NCBI GenBank assembly: GCA_050178795.1
Contig: JBFXFT010000006.1
Location: 3,375-67,374 of the forward strand
DNA: 64,000 nt
From: STF1-184 sp050178795
Lineage (GTDB): Bacteria > Bacillota > Clostridia > Christensenellales > UBA1242
Direction: 5' to 3'
Shown: positions 63,066 through 64,000 of the stretch, in pieces
How the letters are laid out: each line of letters begins with the position of its first letter
Position numbering within the stretch: position 1 is the stretch's first letter
The notes under the pieces: model-generated
The model's database searches: none
What the model was told of the DNA's origin: nothing
The model's input: only the letters and a program-made list of their open reading frames with translations
Translations under genes and position numbers: made by a program

Positions 63066-63844
63066 TGTTAATAGATACACACGTTCACCTAAATGATGAT
63101 AGATATAGTGGCGACCTAGACGAAATAGTTACAAATTTTAAAGCCGACAACCTTGAAAAAGTAATAACCATAGGTTATGACCTAAATTCAAGCAAAAAAG
63201 GCTTTGAAATTGCTAGTAAGTATGACGAAGTATATGTTGCTTTTGGCGTTCATCCACATGACGCCTTAAATTACAGCGAAGATTTTGAAAACTTTGTCAC
63301 AAAAAACGCTTCAAACAAAAAAGTGGTAGCGATTGGCGAAATAGGTTTAGATTACTACCGAAATGATGTTCCAAAAGAGGTACAAAAAGAGGTTTTTGTT
63401 AAACAGTTAAAACTTGCCAACAAAGTAGGGCTACCTGTAATAATTCATATTAGGGACGCTTATGAGGACGCGCTTAAAGTTTTAAAAGACAATAAAAACC
63501 TATTAAATAATTCTGGCGTTTTGCACTGTTATAGCGGAAGTTTAGAGTACGCACAAGAAGTGTTAAAATTAGGGCTTTATTTCGGTTTTGACGGACCAAT
63601 TACCTTTACTAACAGCAATATTGCAGAAAAGGTATTAAAGCACTTACCACACGATAGAGTGCTTATAGAGACGGATTGTCCTTACCTTACTCCACATCCA
63701 TTTAGAGGACAAAGAAATGAACCAAAATATGTCGGCTTAGTGGCAAAAAAACTAGCGGAAACTTTTGAAATGTCTGAAAACGAGGCAATTAATTTAACTA
63801 CAAAAAATGCAAAGGCACTTTTTACAAAATTAAATAACGAATAA
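63065..63844 (+). CDS. tatD: TatD-family metal-dependent DNase
   Basis: A 259-aa TIM-barrel hydrolase. DTHVHLND (first His pair), AIGEIGLDYYR (Glu and metal), VIIHIRDAYEDAL, GVLHCYSGS and VLIETDCPYLTPHPFRG (metal-binding Asp) are all present. Members are 3' exonucleases/endonucleases active on single-stranded DNA, with roles in repair and DNA turnover. The ATG overlaps metG's stop by one base, and metG-tatD is the standard Bacillota pairing. An rnmV/ksgA continuation is not visible in the remaining 150 bp. Confidence 0.95.
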   Translation: MLIDTHVHLNDDRYSGDLDEIVTNFKADNLEKVITIGYDLNSSKKGFEIASKYDEVYVAFGVHPHDALNYSEDFENFVTKNASNKKVVAIGEIGLDYYRNDVPKEVQKEVFVKQLKLANKVGLPVIIHIRDAYEDALKVLKDNKNLLNNSGVLHCYSGSLEYAQEVLKLGLYFGFDGPITFTNSNIAEKVLKHLPHDRVLIETDCPYLTPHPFRGQRNEPKYVGLVAKKLAETFEMSENEAINLTTKNAKALFTKLNNE

Positions 63845-63873
63845 AGCATTAATTTTTTAAATTAGTGCTTTTA
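63844..63873 (+). terminator. Terminator after tatD
   Basis: AAAGCATTAATTT and AAATTAGTGCTTT pair (one G-T pair) and are followed by T residues. Confidence 0.8.
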
Positions 63874-63883
63874 TTGTATATAA

Positions 63884-63906
63884 AACCACCAGATAGTCTG
63901 GTGGTT
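63884..63906. other. Perfect 10-bp hairpin after tatD
   Basis: AACCACCAGA (63884-63893) pairs with TCTGGTGGTT (63897-63906) over TAG. There is no T run after it, so it is not a clear rho-independent terminator. Confidence 0.65.
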
Positions 63907-63930
63907 CAATTTAGGTTTACCGATGAACAG

Positions 63931-63997
63931 AAAAACTCCTCCTATGTTAAAATAAATTTGTTGCCTAACAAAAATGAATAACATAGGAGGAGTTTTT
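63931..63997. repeat. Perfect 19-bp inverted repeat at the window end
   Basis: AAAAACTCCTCCTATGTTA (63931-63949) and its exact reverse complement (63979-63997) flank a 29-nt AT-rich loop. The right arm contains ATAGGAGGAG, a ribosome binding site pairing with the left arm. The next gene, if any, lies beyond the window. Confidence 0.85.
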
Positions 63998-64000
63998 GTC

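Overview
The window is an AT-rich segment of a Gram-positive genome, most likely an uncultured clostridial-type member of the Bacillota. The signs are a T-box leader on a single-chain glycyl-tRNA synthetase gene, whiA, spoVG, ricT, a dnaE-pfkA pair, GGAGG-type ribosome binding sites and many TTGACA/TATAAT promoters with 17-bp spacers. Genus cannot be fixed from the sequence alone.

Positions 1-22400 are mostly accessory. They open with the 3' part of a type III restriction (Res) gene, a nucleotidyltransferase-like gene and an Abi/HEPN-like gene, which looks like a small defence cluster. Next come a MerR regulator with a duplicated C-terminal domain, an MscS channel, an S41-type peptidase and several unknowns. 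A LysR regulator fused to a complete ADP-ribosylglycohydrolase domain is divergent from separate coaC and coaB genes, with two inverted repeats between them. An XRE repressor faces a zinc-ribbon membrane protein gene whose promoter spacer holds a palindrome. T-box-glyS, a strongly cysteine-periodic small protein, an RsgI-like lipoprotein and an anchored extracellular protein follow.

Positions 22400-26170 hold a 23S-5S rRNA unit with its own strong promoter and terminator but no 16S gene beside it. Positions 26170-42000 are again accessory: a flavodoxin, an ArsR-like regulator, four tandem divergent paralogues of an unrecognised family (29517-33313), tRNA-Asn(GUU), a membrane-anchored trypsin-like protease, a secreted glycine-zipper protein with a small partner gene, a MATE-like transporter, a uracil-DNA-glycosylase-like protein and a GLUG-repeat surface protein.

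From 41650 to the end the content is mostly core housekeeping: spoVG, rpmE, prmC-prfA, a DegV protein, asnS, uvrC-PHP-whiA-dnaE-pfkA, greA, then tmk-holB-ricT-trmN6-rsmI and metG-tatD. A dispersed 94-bp intergenic element occurs twice (after the 5S gene and after asnS). The window ends in a 19-bp perfect inverted repeat containing a Shine-Dalgarno-like sequence. I see no CRISPR array, transposase or prophage.
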